From: Chromatiaceae bacterium
GTDB lineage: Bacteria > Pseudomonadota > Gammaproteobacteria > Chromatiales > Chromatiaceae
Length of the DNA: 64,000 nucleotides
Reading direction: 5' to 3'
NCBI GenBank assembly: GCA_024235175.1
Contig: JACKMX010000004.1
Span: 372,001 to 436,000 of the forward strand
Numbering within the stretch: position 1 is the stretch's first letter; each line of letters starts with the position of its first letter. The notes below the pieces were generated by a model. The model was not told the DNA's origin. It searched no databases and was given only the letters and a program-made list of their open reading frames with translations. Position numbers and translations under genes: made by a program. Shown one piece after another: positions 53,829-63,497 of this stretch.

Positions 53829-54043
53829 TGGTCTCTTTCCGGCGTTGCACATGGCGTGCATGGTGGGGTACCGGAGGGAGGAGGGATATAAGAAAGGCAG
53901 TCAGGGCGATGCGTGGTTATCGCCAACAGTTTTCTTTATACAGGGAAATGGGCGCCTATTCATTTGGGTGTAGAACCACCCTTCGTGTAGAACCTTATTC
54001 TGGTTTCGTTTCTACAAACGAACAACACTACTACTTGTTGCCA

Positions 54044-55429
54044 CTAACTAGATGTAACTACTCGCGATCGGGGAAATAATGGAATCCAATTATAATGTCT
54101 GGAAGACGCCCAGAGAATAGGCAACGTACCATTTGGAACAGAATAATCCATCACGATGCACCATTGCGCGTTCTTCCATCCGAGCGGGTTTCTTGGATTA
54201 ATATTTTTCCCGACCTTTTTACAGAAACTCTTGAATTCCGTTTTCCGTGCGCCTTCTTTAAATACCATCGACTCTGAGTGAAACACTCTGGCGCGTTCAT
54301 CTAGTACATTGGCAGCTTTTACCTTTACCTTATGATGCCCTCTAATATCTTGTTCTATAGCGCTGATTCCTCGCTTATCGGCATACGATACAATAATCGT
54401 CAGCCGCACACGCCCTTCACGCAACGCATCTTCTAGCAGACTAGCTTCGTCACTTACCTTCGGGTTAAAAAGATAGTCTTGCATACTTCTCCCACTAACA
54501 ATGACGTCATCAAAACAAACAAGCTCAGTAGGTGTTGTTCTCTCTTCTGACGCAATTAATGCTTCATTCATTCCGATAAACTTAGTTATTGGTCGTAGAA
54601 AATACGCGAGTAAGCCTTCGCTTTTTCCCATCGGTTGAATATTCACTACCATCGGTGCTAAATCGAGAGTTTCCCTAAATTCTTCGAAGATCTGCTTTGC
54701 ATTCTCTATTAATGCCTTACGTGTTACAAACCCTTGCCTCTTTAAATAGGTCAGTACATCACGCGCTTCTTCACCAAATCCTTCTTCTTGAAACTGTTTG
54801 AGCCACCTGTATACGCGATCTCCATCTACTGGCTCATCATCATAGCGCCATGTCTTGCATACTGTATAACAGAATCTTTCTAGAATACTATCCGCACTGT
54901 AATTGATAGTGGCACTATCCTCGAAAAGATCAAAATCGGTTTCGAGTTTCTCAAATCCTCCTAGTGTGAAACGAATCGGTGCTAACGGGTCATATTCTAT
55001 GTTTGCTTGCTGAAAAAGCTTTTGAACAGCGGTCTCCACAAGTTCTCGCTCTGATTTGCAGTCAAAGATAATCTCGTGTAAGTCTACGCAATCATTGATC
55101 GAATAATCCGTTATTACAACAACCGCTTTGATATTCTCTCCTCTATTTATAATATCGACTATCTCCGAGGTGCACCCTCCTTGTGCGTCAATAACTGCAT
55201 GCCTAGATATCACCAACTCCTTAATGCTCTTCGCGCGATGGAACTCTACATGCCGCGATGACTTAGCTAATATTCGACAGATTGCCGAAGCCAACGAAAT
55301 CCTGTCCTCTGTATCCATCTCCTTCCCAACCGAAAGCGCTACCATGTGAGTCTTCCGGCCGGCCGCATACTGCAAGATTCCTTCGGCTAGTTCATCGAAA
55401 AATAATACTCTACCTACCGCACTTTTCAT
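54044..55429 (-). CDS. Phosphoribosyltransferase-like protein of the PRTase-CE type, partner of the NTPase
   Basis: 461 residues, AT-rich. The N-terminal 130 residues are an alpha/beta domain (HMVALSVGKEMDTEDRISLA; IKAVVVITDYSINDCVDL). A helical part (YRWLKQFQEEGFGEEARDVL) precedes the phosphoribosyltransferase-like motif TELVCFDDVIVSGRSMQDYL (about 301-320), where DDVIVSGRS is the PRPP-loop pattern. The C-terminus (PNGTLPILWASSRHYNW, PLFPR) closes as in PRTase-CE proteins, which computational surveys place in bacterial conflict systems. It overlaps the NTPase gene by 4 bp (ATGA), so the two are one unit. Enzymatic activity and target are unknown. Confidence 0.7.
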   Translation of the reverse strand: MKSAVGRVLFFDELAEGILQYAAGRKTHMVALSVGKEMDTEDRISLASAICRILAKSSRHVEFHRAKSIKELVISRHAVIDAQGGCTSEIVDIINRGENIKAVVVITDYSINDCVDLHEIIFDCKSERELVETAVQKLFQQANIEYDPLAPIRFTLGGFEKLETDFDLFEDSATINYSADSILERFCYTVCKTWRYDDEPVDGDRVYRWLKQFQEEGFGEEARDVLTYLKRQGFVTRKALIENAKQIFEEFRETLDLAPMVVNIQPMGKSEGLLAYFLRPITKFIGMNEALIASEERTTPTELVCFDDVIVSGRSMQDYLFNPKVSDEASLLEDALREGRVRLTIIVSYADKRGISAIEQDIRGHHKVKVKAANVLDERARVFHSESMVFKEGARKTEFKSFCKKVGKNINPRNPLGWKNAQWCIVMDYSVPNGTLPILWASSRHYNWIPLFPRSRVVTSS

Positions 55430-58400
55430 GGTAACCGCATATCTTCCATATCTCGACTAATCATTGTTTCGGGCACAGCTTGCATTCCATTCAATGTAAA
55501 TCGAATGAATCCGGTGAACACTCTTTGGTGTTCTAGTTCTCCAAATTGGAACGGTTGATATTTCAGCCTAATTTCTGTTCCCAAAACTCGACACCAGCCA
55601 CCAACTGGATCGATAACTTGCAATGTGAGTCTGCGTGGCTTCGCCCGGCCATCTATTACCTCAACCAACGCTCTTTCGTTAAACCAGAACCATTGCGCAC
55701 GGTTAGTAGCTCTAAACTGCTGAAGTTCAGCTAGTTTTCTTCCGCCAATATCCAATTCATCCAATTGACAGTGCAGAGCTGCCTCGTCATGCTTGAAAGG
55801 TAAAAATTGCTCCGAATCCTTTTCTTTTAAAAATCTAAGTATCTCTAGACGCGTTTTAAATTGAAGCCGCCCTAGCTTGTCTTCTAGAAACAGTCGATAA
55901 AGGTACGAGTCCCCTCGAGACGTACGTGTTGATAGATTCAGCAGCGATGTACGCTGTTCTCGCAGTTTCTCGACGATCCCAGAATCTTCGAACGCTTCTT
56001 TCAGGCTCCGCGTCCCTGCTATGGAACGTATCCTTAAAAAAGTAATTGCCTCCGGATGGGAGGCCAAAAACTCGGGCATATTGGCAGCTTTCCCTACAAT
56101 TAATTTCACTGCATCCACATGGTCCTGCACTATACCGCCCAGTTGCTTTTCTGCCTCAATCGGGTCAATGTTCCGCCAACGCTTCTCTTCATGCAGCTTT
56201 ATAAGCTCATTCAGTCTCACTTCAGCCCTCGACAACATCTCTAACGCATCTTCTTCCAGGCGTCCTTCAAACGATGAAACAGACTCTATAATTCTTTTTA
56301 TATATTGGAAGAGAGCATGACCATTAGAAGGATCGTTTTTTATAGCGCGCTCTTCATAATTCAACGCCTCTACAAATATATCTTTTCGCTCTTTTGGATC
56401 GATCTGCTCCAGCATCTCTGCCAACGCGAAGTGCGCCGTCGCTAGGGTGTTAAAAACGTTGCTTATCGGCTCGCCTTCACCTTGAACCTCGGCCGCCAAA
56501 TTTAATAATTCAGTGGCCTTATCAAACTCTCTTTTCGCAATTCGAATTATTTCTTCTTTTGTCAGCACTGTACGCTTTTGGTCTTTCAGGGCATCAATGC
56601 AAGCTCGCAATACATGGACATGGTATCTTCCCTGGTGATGCCTAATTGTCCGACTTACCTCTCTAACGCTATTCGGGATTCCATTAAATATCGCTCGTGC
56701 TGCCCGTTGAATTGCGGTGTCTGTCTCGAGACTAAATCTTGCCGCCCTGCTTCCAAAGTGTTGCCCTAAGCGGTATGCAATGACTCCTGCAAACCATACA
56801 TCTTCCTCTTTTGTCGATAGATTCGTCAGCAATGGTAGAAGACATTCAACGGGAAAGTCTCCTTCAGATGGGTCGATTGATCTTGTTAGCAATAACCCTA
56901 TAGCTACGTGGCGAATATGGAGGAACCATCCCCGAGTCTGATGCCCCTGCGTTCCCCACCCTACAAATAGATCTACAGCGCGTTTTGCCTTCTTATCACC
57001 CCCGTATAATTGCAATACATCTAAGTCAGGATGCCGTCGCAACGTATCAAACGGCACGCTTAAACCATAGACACCAGCGGCGGCAAGAACCCGTACCATG
57101 TTTCTAGCGTTGTCGTCACCAAGGTTCCTCCATTTACGGTAATAGTATTGCTCGAGAGAATTTTCGTCTGACGCCCGTTCTTTGACGAACGGGTATATAC
57201 CTATCAAGAACAGTGGGGGAGTAAGAAGCGTCTCGTCGGCTGATTGTCTTGGTAAGTATCGTTTTAATGAAGCTATCCCTTCATGGAATGCCCGCCATTC
57301 ATGTTCGCTCGGGATTCTTAATAGCCCATTCGTTTCAGAGAAAGTCCTTAAATGACTACCTATCCTAACTAATTCATCCTCCGGTACTTCCGATTTCAGA
57401 ACATAAACACCATTTGCTCTTTCCATCTCCTCTTGCGATCGTGCCAACGCACGCACAAGGAAGATTTTTCTGCCTAATGCCTGAAGTGAGCGCGGCAATC
57501 CTTGCTCGCCTATAGCGGCTTCGCCATCTGTATCTACGAACAAGCAAAATGGCAGAAGCCCAACTCCGCTTCCTTTACCTTTTCGGTTCTTAAGCCACCG
57601 GTCTTGCACATCTATAATAAAATTCTCAAGAGACTTTCCGCCAAACGATCTTGGAAAAGATCGCGAAATCAATGTCGGAAAGCCTTGCTTACCTAGTTCG
57701 AGCGCCGTCTGACGTAGCAAAGTAGTTATGCCACTTCCGCTCTCAGAAAATATAAGTATCTGCTCGAACTGCTCACTGGGTTCGAGATGCGCTTGCTCGA
57801 GTTCGTGGACATGTCGTAAAACTTCATCAATAAAATCCACCTTAATTGACCTATTCTTGTCAACACCTATTTTCTCGCAAGCTTCTTGTCGTCTGTATGG
57901 TGCTCCCATGGAATATGCGGACCACGAATCATCGCCATTGAGGAATGAATCGAATTCATCTTGGCTGATGCTGTTTGGCGGAGTGCTGATAACGTTACTT
58001 ATAAATGTCCAGTGCCTAGAGACGTCTTCCAAAAGTTGAGCATCTATTCGGACATCAGGAGCGTCTTTTAGGTCGACAAGTTCCGGATCCCCGACCGATC
58101 CGACCAGTTCTTGGCAAGTAATCGAGAACAGGTCAACTGTTTTGTTCCACCACAGATACGTCTTGTTAGGTTCATGTGGTCGCGTCGGTAGTTTTGCGTT
58201 CAAAATGACGATATCTAGTCCTGGGGACAATTCACGCGCTAACTCAACATCTTCCCAATGATCCCTAACTGATCCAACAAAACACAATAAACCGAAAGAT
58301 TCTTCAACTCGATCTTTCAAGCGCTCCACAAAACGCTTATGCCTTCGGTCGTCAGACTCACGTTCCGTTATGTCATAGATACGAACAAACTCGGATACGC

Positions 58401-58647
58401 GGAAGCTTTCGTAATCTTGGTCAGGTCGCCCTATTTTGAGAGGTCGTCTGCTATCATCAACACTCTCCCACATGGCAGACACGTCTATTTCTGGCGAGGC
58501 GTCCCATATATTTATCCACGGCAGCCCGATAAGACTTCTGATTTCCGCATCAGTAGCGCCGGGCAACACCCAAAGTGAAATATTTCGGTGCCTGATCGCT
58601 TCCTTGATTGGCGCTACGTTCAAATCACCAATTTTTTCGAAAGCCAT
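55426..58647 (-). CDS. Large STAND-like P-loop NTPase with degenerate Walker A and TPR-like C-terminus
   Basis: 1073 residues. An N-terminal approximately 220-residue domain (ISLWVLPGATDAEIRSLIGL; FGLLCFVGSVRDHWEDVELA) is of unknown family. The P-loop ILIFSESGSGITTLLRQTAL (about 297-316) has Ile where the Walker A Lys is expected; Walker B-like LPFCLFVDTD lies at about 365-374. Then come a helical/winged-helix region and TPR-like helices (FNTLATAHFALAEMLEQID; ALNYEERAIKNDPSNGHALF), typical of sensors, and a C-terminal beta domain. Codon use is AT-rich against the GC-rich transfer genes. A weak -35 (TTGACT, complement of 58727-58732) lies between gene and IS. With the PRTase gene it forms a likely defence module in an ICE slot. 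Confidence 0.65.
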   Translation of the reverse strand: MAFEKIGDLNVAPIKEAIRHRNISLWVLPGATDAEIRSLIGLPWINIWDASPEIDVSAMWESVDDSRRPLKIGRPDQDYESFRVSEFVRIYDITERESDDRRHKRFVERLKDRVEESFGLLCFVGSVRDHWEDVELARELSPGLDIVILNAKLPTRPHEPNKTYLWWNKTVDLFSITCQELVGSVGDPELVDLKDAPDVRIDAQLLEDVSRHWTFISNVISTPPNSISQDEFDSFLNGDDSWSAYSMGAPYRRQEACEKIGVDKNRSIKVDFIDEVLRHVHELEQAHLEPSEQFEQILIFSESGSGITTLLRQTALELGKQGFPTLISRSFPRSFGGKSLENFIIDVQDRWLKNRKGKGSGVGLLPFCLFVDTDGEAAIGEQGLPRSLQALGRKIFLVRALARSQEEMERANGVYVLKSEVPEDELVRIGSHLRTFSETNGLLRIPSEHEWRAFHEGIASLKRYLPRQSADETLLTPPLFLIGIYPFVKERASDENSLEQYYYRKWRNLGDDNARNMVRVLAAAGVYGLSVPFDTLRRHPDLDVLQLYGGDKKAKRAVDLFVGWGTQGHQTRGWFLHIRHVAIGLLLTRSIDPSEGDFPVECLLPLLTNLSTKEEDVWFAGVIAYRLGQHFGSRAARFSLETDTAIQRAARAIFNGIPNSVREVSRTIRHHQGRYHVHVLRACIDALKDQKRTVLTKEEIIRIAKREFDKATELLNLAAEVQGEGEPISNVFNTLATAHFALAEMLEQIDPKERKDIFVEALNYEERAIKNDPSNGHALFQYIKRIIESVSSFEGRLEEDALEMLSRAEVRLNELIKLHEEKRWRNIDPIEAEKQLGGIVQDHVDAVKLIVGKAANMPEFLASHPEAITFLRIRSIAGTRSLKEAFEDSGIVEKLREQRTSLLNLSTRTSRGDSYLYRLFLEDKLGRLQFKTRLEILRFLKEKDSEQFLPFKHDEAALHCQLDELDIGGRKLAELQQFRATNRAQWFWFNERALVEVIDGRAKPRRLTLQVIDPVGGWCRVLGTEIRLKYQPFQFGELEHQRVFTGFIRFTLNGMQAVPETMISRDMEDMRLP

Positions 58648-58750
58648 CCGATTCGCCTCGTTTCTTTAAATGCATCGTACACATAAAAAAGTTTCTAATT
58701 AATCTAAATAGCTGCGTATAAATATCAGTCAAACCAGCCAAAGCTAACCC

Positions 58751-60277
58751 CAATGGCACTTACTTAAGCATTCGGCAAGTAGCCAAGTTCGCGAATCTGT
58801 TGACGAGCAAGTTTGCGCGGAACCTTTAACCACGGATAAGGTTTTGGCCTTCGTTTACGGGCACGTGGTTCAAGGCGCCCGGGCCGTTCCCCAACCCTGA
58901 TTTGAGCAATCAATTTGAACAAGATGTCACGTTGCCAATCCTGGTTTTTGCCGGTATTTAACAGTGTCCACTGCGTCCAAATTTGTACGGTGTGCTTGAA
59001 GCTGAGTTGACGAGGTTGTAATCCCGACTCAGCTGCCGCCTGGGCCATTAGCAGACGAATCAAGTTATATGCTAACAGATTGACCCACAATTCCTTTTCA
59101 ACCATTTTCGGCGTCATACACCTGAGTACATCCATTCCCAGTGTGGTCTTGATGTTCCTAAAGTCCAGTTCAACGTGCCAGCGCTGCAGATACAAGTCGG
59201 ACAACTCCTTCTTTCTGGCTTTTCGCGGATCGCGCATCGTGGTCACCAGTACCCTGCCGTCTACTCTGAACTCTCGTACGGCGAGTTCGTCCGGACAAGC
59301 TGCGTACTCCTCAGGTGTCATCCAATCTGGACGCGCTGGTTTTTTCCAGGACACGACATGGTCTCTGGTCCCGAGTCGGTGACCACGACGAAAATCGGTG
59401 ATACGACTGCCATGTTGCTCGAATAACACATCAATACTGTCTGCTTGTAGCGTCGCGATAAGCCAGTAACTACAGTACAAGGCGTCAGCTAATACCACAT
59501 TGCCGGGACGTAAAGCGTTTTGTATTTTCCGCAGCAGTGCATGCTCGTCGCGTCCCTTACCCTGAAAAGGACCCATAGCCGCATCAACGACTGCACCGGT
59601 CGATAAACAAATAACGCCGACCAGTCGAGCCAGTGGGAAGCCGACCCCTGGTGCCTGATTGCTGGACTGTGGATATTGTTCTTGGTTGTCTGGCGTGTCC
59701 GGCATTGATATACCTGTGCCATCGACTAGTTTCACTGTTCGGCCACGCCAACGCCAGCCAGTATTCGCTTGATCACACAATAACTTACCTGTCTCACGCG
59801 TCAGTGCTATCATCATCTCGACGGGTAATCGCTGCCGTGCTTTACAGTACCCTCCCGTGCGGACACTGCGTGGGGATAATCCTTCCGCTGCTCGTTGCGC
59901 TGCCCACCCATTGACTGCCTTCTGGCAAGAGCCATCGACCTCCAGCACCTGCTTGATGAACATCGATAAAGTCACGGTTGGTGGATAGAGGCGTTCCCGA
60001 TGTTCCGGTAAATAGGCATCGGTCAATTCCAGAAGCTGCGGTCCGGTAAGAATGTTGAAAAAATCCACCGCATGTCGGTCGTGAATGCGTTGTCGAATAT
60101 TCTCTTGATGTTGCTGAAAATCTGAATGGGCATTACGCTTTCTCATGGCTGACCTCGTACTTGATGGAACGTGCGTTTGGCGACAAACATTCTATCAACT
60201 CGGGTCAGCCTTCTTCATCAATTTCAAACGCTTACCGTTATAAAAGTGTTCTCCTGTCGCTTAAGTAAGTGCCATTG
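58751..60277 (-). mobile_element. Complete IS4-family insertion sequence with 10-bp target duplication
   Basis: Perfect 19-bp terminal inverted repeats (CAATGGCACTTACTTAAGC at 58751-58769 and its complement at 60259-60277) are flanked by identical direct repeats AAGCTAACCC (58741-58750 and 60278-60287). The 1527-bp element carries one transposase. A 10-bp duplication is within the IS4 range. The intact ends show a recent insertion, about 100 bp upstream of the NTPase gene. Confidence 0.95.
58764..60146 (-). CDS. IS4-family transposase
   Basis: 460 residues. DDE residues are in VKLVDGTGISMPDTPDNQEQ, NVVLADALYCSYWL and the IS4 signature YLQRWHVELDFRNIK, which has the exact Y-(2)-R-(3)-E-(6)-K spacing. 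The basic C-terminus (RARKRRPKPYPWLKVPRKLA) is typical. The stop codon lies inside the left inverted repeat. The frame is full length, so the element is potentially active. Confidence 0.95.
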   Translation of the reverse strand: MRKRNAHSDFQQHQENIRQRIHDRHAVDFFNILTGPQLLELTDAYLPEHRERLYPPTVTLSMFIKQVLEVDGSCQKAVNGWAAQRAAEGLSPRSVRTGGYCKARQRLPVEMMIALTRETGKLLCDQANTGWRWRGRTVKLVDGTGISMPDTPDNQEQYPQSSNQAPGVGFPLARLVGVICLSTGAVVDAAMGPFQGKGRDEHALLRKIQNALRPGNVVLADALYCSYWLIATLQADSIDVLFEQHGSRITDFRRGHRLGTRDHVVSWKKPARPDWMTPEEYAACPDELAVREFRVDGRVLVTTMRDPRKARKKELSDLYLQRWHVELDFRNIKTTLGMDVLRCMTPKMVEKELWVNLLAYNLIRLLMAQAAAESGLQPRQLSFKHTVQIWTQWTLLNTGKNQDWQRDILFKLIAQIRVGERPGRLEPRARKRRPKPYPWLKVPRKLARQQIRELGYLPNA

Positions 60278-60287
60278 AAGCTAACCC

Positions 60288-60619
60288 AACTCTTAAATAC
60301 AGTTATGCTTCAGCCGGAAGCATCGTGCAGATTCATTAAAACTTCTATTTCTTTACTTCTATGTTTGGAGATGCGATGCCAAGAGAATGGCTAACCGTAT
60401 CGTCTAGTAGCATCTTTGTTCTCATTTTAACCGAGATTTATGCGCAGTTATTTAGTGAGTTATTTGCCCATTGTACATACACATAGCTGTTTTCAACCAG
60501 GCCAACTAATTGAAAATATCGGAATCTAAACGCTCTATGATTGGGGCTCCGTAGCTGAGAATCCCATGCACAGAATTTCTTGCCATTTTTTGAAATATAT
60601 CCATAAAGTATCTTGACAC
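60288..60619. other. Intergenic remainder between IS4 element and PFL_4697-family gene
   Basis: AT-rich, no gene seen. It is the upstream border of the AT-rich cassette, where ICE backbone sequence resumes at about 60620. Confidence 0.4.
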
Positions 60620-61354
60620 TTATAGATACTTTTTGAAAGTACTCGAAGTAACCGTCAAGCTGAAAGCAAAAAGCGTCGCAAATGGCAACACGATGAAGGT
60701 TGGATGTAGGCTAAACGGCAGCGCGAGGTAGATCACCCAGCTTAATACCAGCAAAGGCATCGCAGAACGTTTTGCCCAGTGATAAACAAATGAGCTTTCC
60801 CTGCCCCCACCCCAGCGACGTAGATCCCGCTTCACGAAACCGTCGACGATCGCCACGAGACTGAACAGCGCAAATACCGGCATCGCTAACGTCAGGATAG
60901 CCAAGCGCACGGAAAAGACCTGGGTGACCTGCATACCGGCGATCACGAATTCGGCAACTGCCTGGTAAAGACTGTGAAGCTTTGGTCGCAAGCCCGTCTC
61001 AAGCGGTGTCGGTGGAATCGACACCCAGGTGATCAAATCCACAAGGCCCGTAAATTCAAACAAGACATAGTAGGTCTTGTCCGCAACGGTCTTGGCAAAC
61101 TCGGCTGGGCTCGAGGTCATGATGCTTCGTCGGAAGTCAGAATCCAGGTACCCAATCTCTGCTTCGAGCATCGACCGGCTGTGCTGGAGTCCTTCTTCCG
61201 GCCACCAAAAAACCATGCCAGCCCACTCTGTTAGTATTGAAAACAGTAGCGCCAACAAAAGCCACTGCACTCCTTGCGCCAGGGATGTCAGCATGGTCGA
61301 GACCAGCCCCTGTCGAACCTCGCGGCGTCTCGGATCGGCGACCGCTTCAGTCAT
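60620..61354 (-). CDS. Integrating conjugative element membrane protein, PFL_4697 family
   Basis: 244 residues: QGLVSTMLTSLAQGVQWLLL, four membrane helices (LLALLFSILTEWAGMVFWWP; VRLAILTLAMPVFALFSLVA; AMPLLVLSWVIYLALPFSLH) and the linking sequence IVDGFVKRDLRRWGGGRESS characteristic of TIGR03747-type proteins. It partners with the TraD coupling protein, whose gene it overlaps by 8 bp. In related ICEs it is followed by the RAQPRD section; here that is displaced by the cassette at 54-60.3 kb. Confidence 0.88.
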   Translation of the reverse strand: MTEAVADPRRREVRQGLVSTMLTSLAQGVQWLLLALLFSILTEWAGMVFWWPEEGLQHSRSMLEAEIGYLDSDFRRSIMTSSPAEFAKTVADKTYYVLFEFTGLVDLITWVSIPPTPLETGLRPKLHSLYQAVAEFVIAGMQVTQVFSVRLAILTLAMPVFALFSLVAIVDGFVKRDLRRWGGGRESSFVYHWAKRSAMPLLVLSWVIYLALPFSLHPTFIVLPFATLFAFSLTVTSSTFKKYL

Positions 61355-63497
61355 CCTCGTCCTCGCGCCTTTCCGAGGAGGAGGCCTGTGCTTCTCTGGA
61401 TGGACTCACATCAGAAACGGCGTGCCACCAGGTTTCACGCTGACGGTACCACTGGTCGTTGGTGATGTAGGTCCGTTCCATCTCGTTGGCGACCGCGGCC
61501 AGGCTCTCCGGCATAACGGGGTCTTTGCTGGCGTCGGGCAGCGGCATGCGCAGCTTCCACAGCTGCCCACCCTCGAGCAGTGCAAATGCCTGGCCCTTTG
61601 GCAACGCCACCAGTTCCGCCGGCGTCAGCATCGGGACCTCGGAGACGCTAATGCGGTCTTCGTTGCGTGACTTGAAGTCGACGCCCGAGGTCGGGTCTGA
61701 GGAGTCGTCGACACCGGACACGCTCATAAGGGTAAAGACCTCGACTTTGGGTAACTGATCGGTGAGCATCTCCGCTGTGGCCAGCTCTTTCACCCGGAGC
61801 ATGAGCAGGGTGTTGAAACTACCAGCGACCTGTCCCGCTTTGGCCCGGTTGCCGATCCGTGCCTCGACGTCCGACCAGGTCTGGGTATAGGCGGTCACCT
61901 GGAATCCCGCACCACCGGCCTTATTCAGGAGCGGCACGAACTCGTCACCGATCAGCTCGTTGAACTCATCGGCGTGCAGAGAGATGGTCGGCATCACGGC
62001 AGGCCCGCCTGTCAGAGTCTGACCGTCGGCCGGGTCTTCGACGCCGTGCTTGTAGATATGCCCCGCCACCGAGACCAAGTCCGCGAACATGGAGTTGCCG
62101 ACGGCACTCGCTACCGTAGTATCGGTTAGCGCATCCAGGCCCACGTAGACAATCCCCTTGCGCCGGACCACCTCCAGCCACTCGAAGATGGGGCGGCTGT
62201 CCTCAGTGTCCAGGTAATCGGGAGAGATCAGCTCGGCGATCTTGCCGGTGGTGAGCTTCTCCATAAGTGGGCCGACCGAGCTCACGATCTTGTCGAAGTA
62301 GGTCTTGTCATACTTGAATGCCGAGACCAATCCATCAAGAACGGGATCGTAGAGATCCTGTTCCTGCAGATAGCTCATCAGGGCTACTGCGTCCGGGTGG
62401 CGCCCCCGTAGCGCGGCCGGCAGGTTGCGTTCCTTGGTGTTGGCGGCGACTTCTGCCACGGCCGCCTCCCATCCCTCGTCACCATTCTGGCGCAAGTGTT
62501 CCCTGGCATACTCCACGAACAGCGGCTCGATGTCGTTGATGTAGCGACGTACCTGCTGGTAGTCCGGACGCCGGCCCAACGCCACCAGGGCGCGGGCGAT
62601 AATGTTGACGAACCGCCAGGCAAACTCCTTGAAGGCCGCCGAGTTGCCTTCGCTTGGCAGCTGGTTGGCGATGCGTGTCGCGACTTCAGTGATACGGGAG
62701 AAACTGCCAATGGCATTGTAGCGGGCAGACACCTCCGGATAGCCGAGATGAAACAGGTAGAAATCTTCCGTTCGCCCTGCCCGTTTGGCCTCGGCATAGA
62801 CCCGACGCAACAGATCCGCGTCGCCTTTCGGGTCGAAGACGATCACCACATCTCCGCGGCGGATGTCCTGGGTAATCAAAATCTCTGCAAGCCGGGTCTT
62901 ACCCACCCGCGTGGTGCCAAGTACCAGGGTGTGGCCGACCCGCTCTCCGATGTCCATCCAGACATCCTGCTCTTCGGGCTCCACTGCGTGCAGCGCCGGC
63001 TTGCCGCCGACCAGCGGTAAGGGCTTAAGCGGATTGCACCAGGCGCGGCTGCGCAACCCTACCGCGAGCCACTTCAGTAGCGGTGTCGCCTCCCAGGCCA
63101 CCTCCTTGCGTCGCGCCCAGCGATAGAGCGGCCCGGGCTGTACGTATTGCTGGACCTCGGGGCGGATAGTGTCACGCAGACGCTGCGTGTGCTTTTGGGT
63201 CCAGCGGAAACCTCGTCCGAGGAAGAGTTTTCTGCGGCTAATCGGTACTTGATTCGCGTGCAGTTTGTAGGTAGGAAGTCGCCGGAGGTTGCGTTGATAG
63301 GTCAGAACCCGCCAGGCCTGCCGCCAACGCACGAATCCGAGCAAGGCCAACGCCCCGGCTGCACCGTAGGCCACACCCGGGGGCATCATCAGCGCCCAAG
63401 GTGCCAGCACCGCGATACCGGCCGTCGCGAGCGCCACGACAGAAGACCAGAGCTCGACCGGCGGACGAAGCAGCGCCTCGACGGGGTGCCGGCTCAC
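61347..63497 (-). CDS. traD: Conjugative coupling factor TraD, SXT/TOL subfamily
   Basis: 716 residues. Two N-terminal membrane helices (VVALATAGIAVLAPWALMMP; VAYGAAGALALLGFVRW) precede the motor with Walker A LVLGTTRVGKTRLAEILITQ (about 192-211), VVIVFDPKGDADLLRRVYAE, Walker B-like ISLHADEFNELIGDEFVPLL and FQVTAYTQTWSDVEARIG. This is the TIGR03743-type VirD4/TraD ATPase that brings the relaxase-DNA complex to the secretion channel. An acidic C-terminus (SSERREDEDD) may recruit partners. It overlaps both neighbours (4 bp upstream, 8 bp downstream). Confidence 0.93.
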   Translation of the reverse strand: MSRHPVEALLRPPVELWSSVVALATAGIAVLAPWALMMPPGVAYGAAGALALLGFVRWRQAWRVLTYQRNLRRLPTYKLHANQVPISRRKLFLGRGFRWTQKHTQRLRDTIRPEVQQYVQPGPLYRWARRKEVAWEATPLLKWLAVGLRSRAWCNPLKPLPLVGGKPALHAVEPEEQDVWMDIGERVGHTLVLGTTRVGKTRLAEILITQDIRRGDVVIVFDPKGDADLLRRVYAEAKRAGRTEDFYLFHLGYPEVSARYNAIGSFSRITEVATRIANQLPSEGNSAAFKEFAWRFVNIIARALVALGRRPDYQQVRRYINDIEPLFVEYAREHLRQNGDEGWEAAVAEVAANTKERNLPAALRGRHPDAVALMSYLQEQDLYDPVLDGLVSAFKYDKTYFDKIVSSVGPLMEKLTTGKIAELISPDYLDTEDSRPIFEWLEVVRRKGIVYVGLDALTDTTVASAVGNSMFADLVSVAGHIYKHGVEDPADGQTLTGGPAVMPTISLHADEFNELIGDEFVPLLNKAGGAGFQVTAYTQTWSDVEARIGNRAKAGQVAGSFNTLLMLRVKELATAEMLTDQLPKVEVFTLMSVSGVDDSSDPTSGVDFKSRNEDRISVSEVPMLTPAELVALPKGQAFALLEGGQLWKLRMPLPDASKDPVMPESLAAVANEMERTYITNDQWYRQRETWWHAVSDVSPSREAQASSSERREDEDD

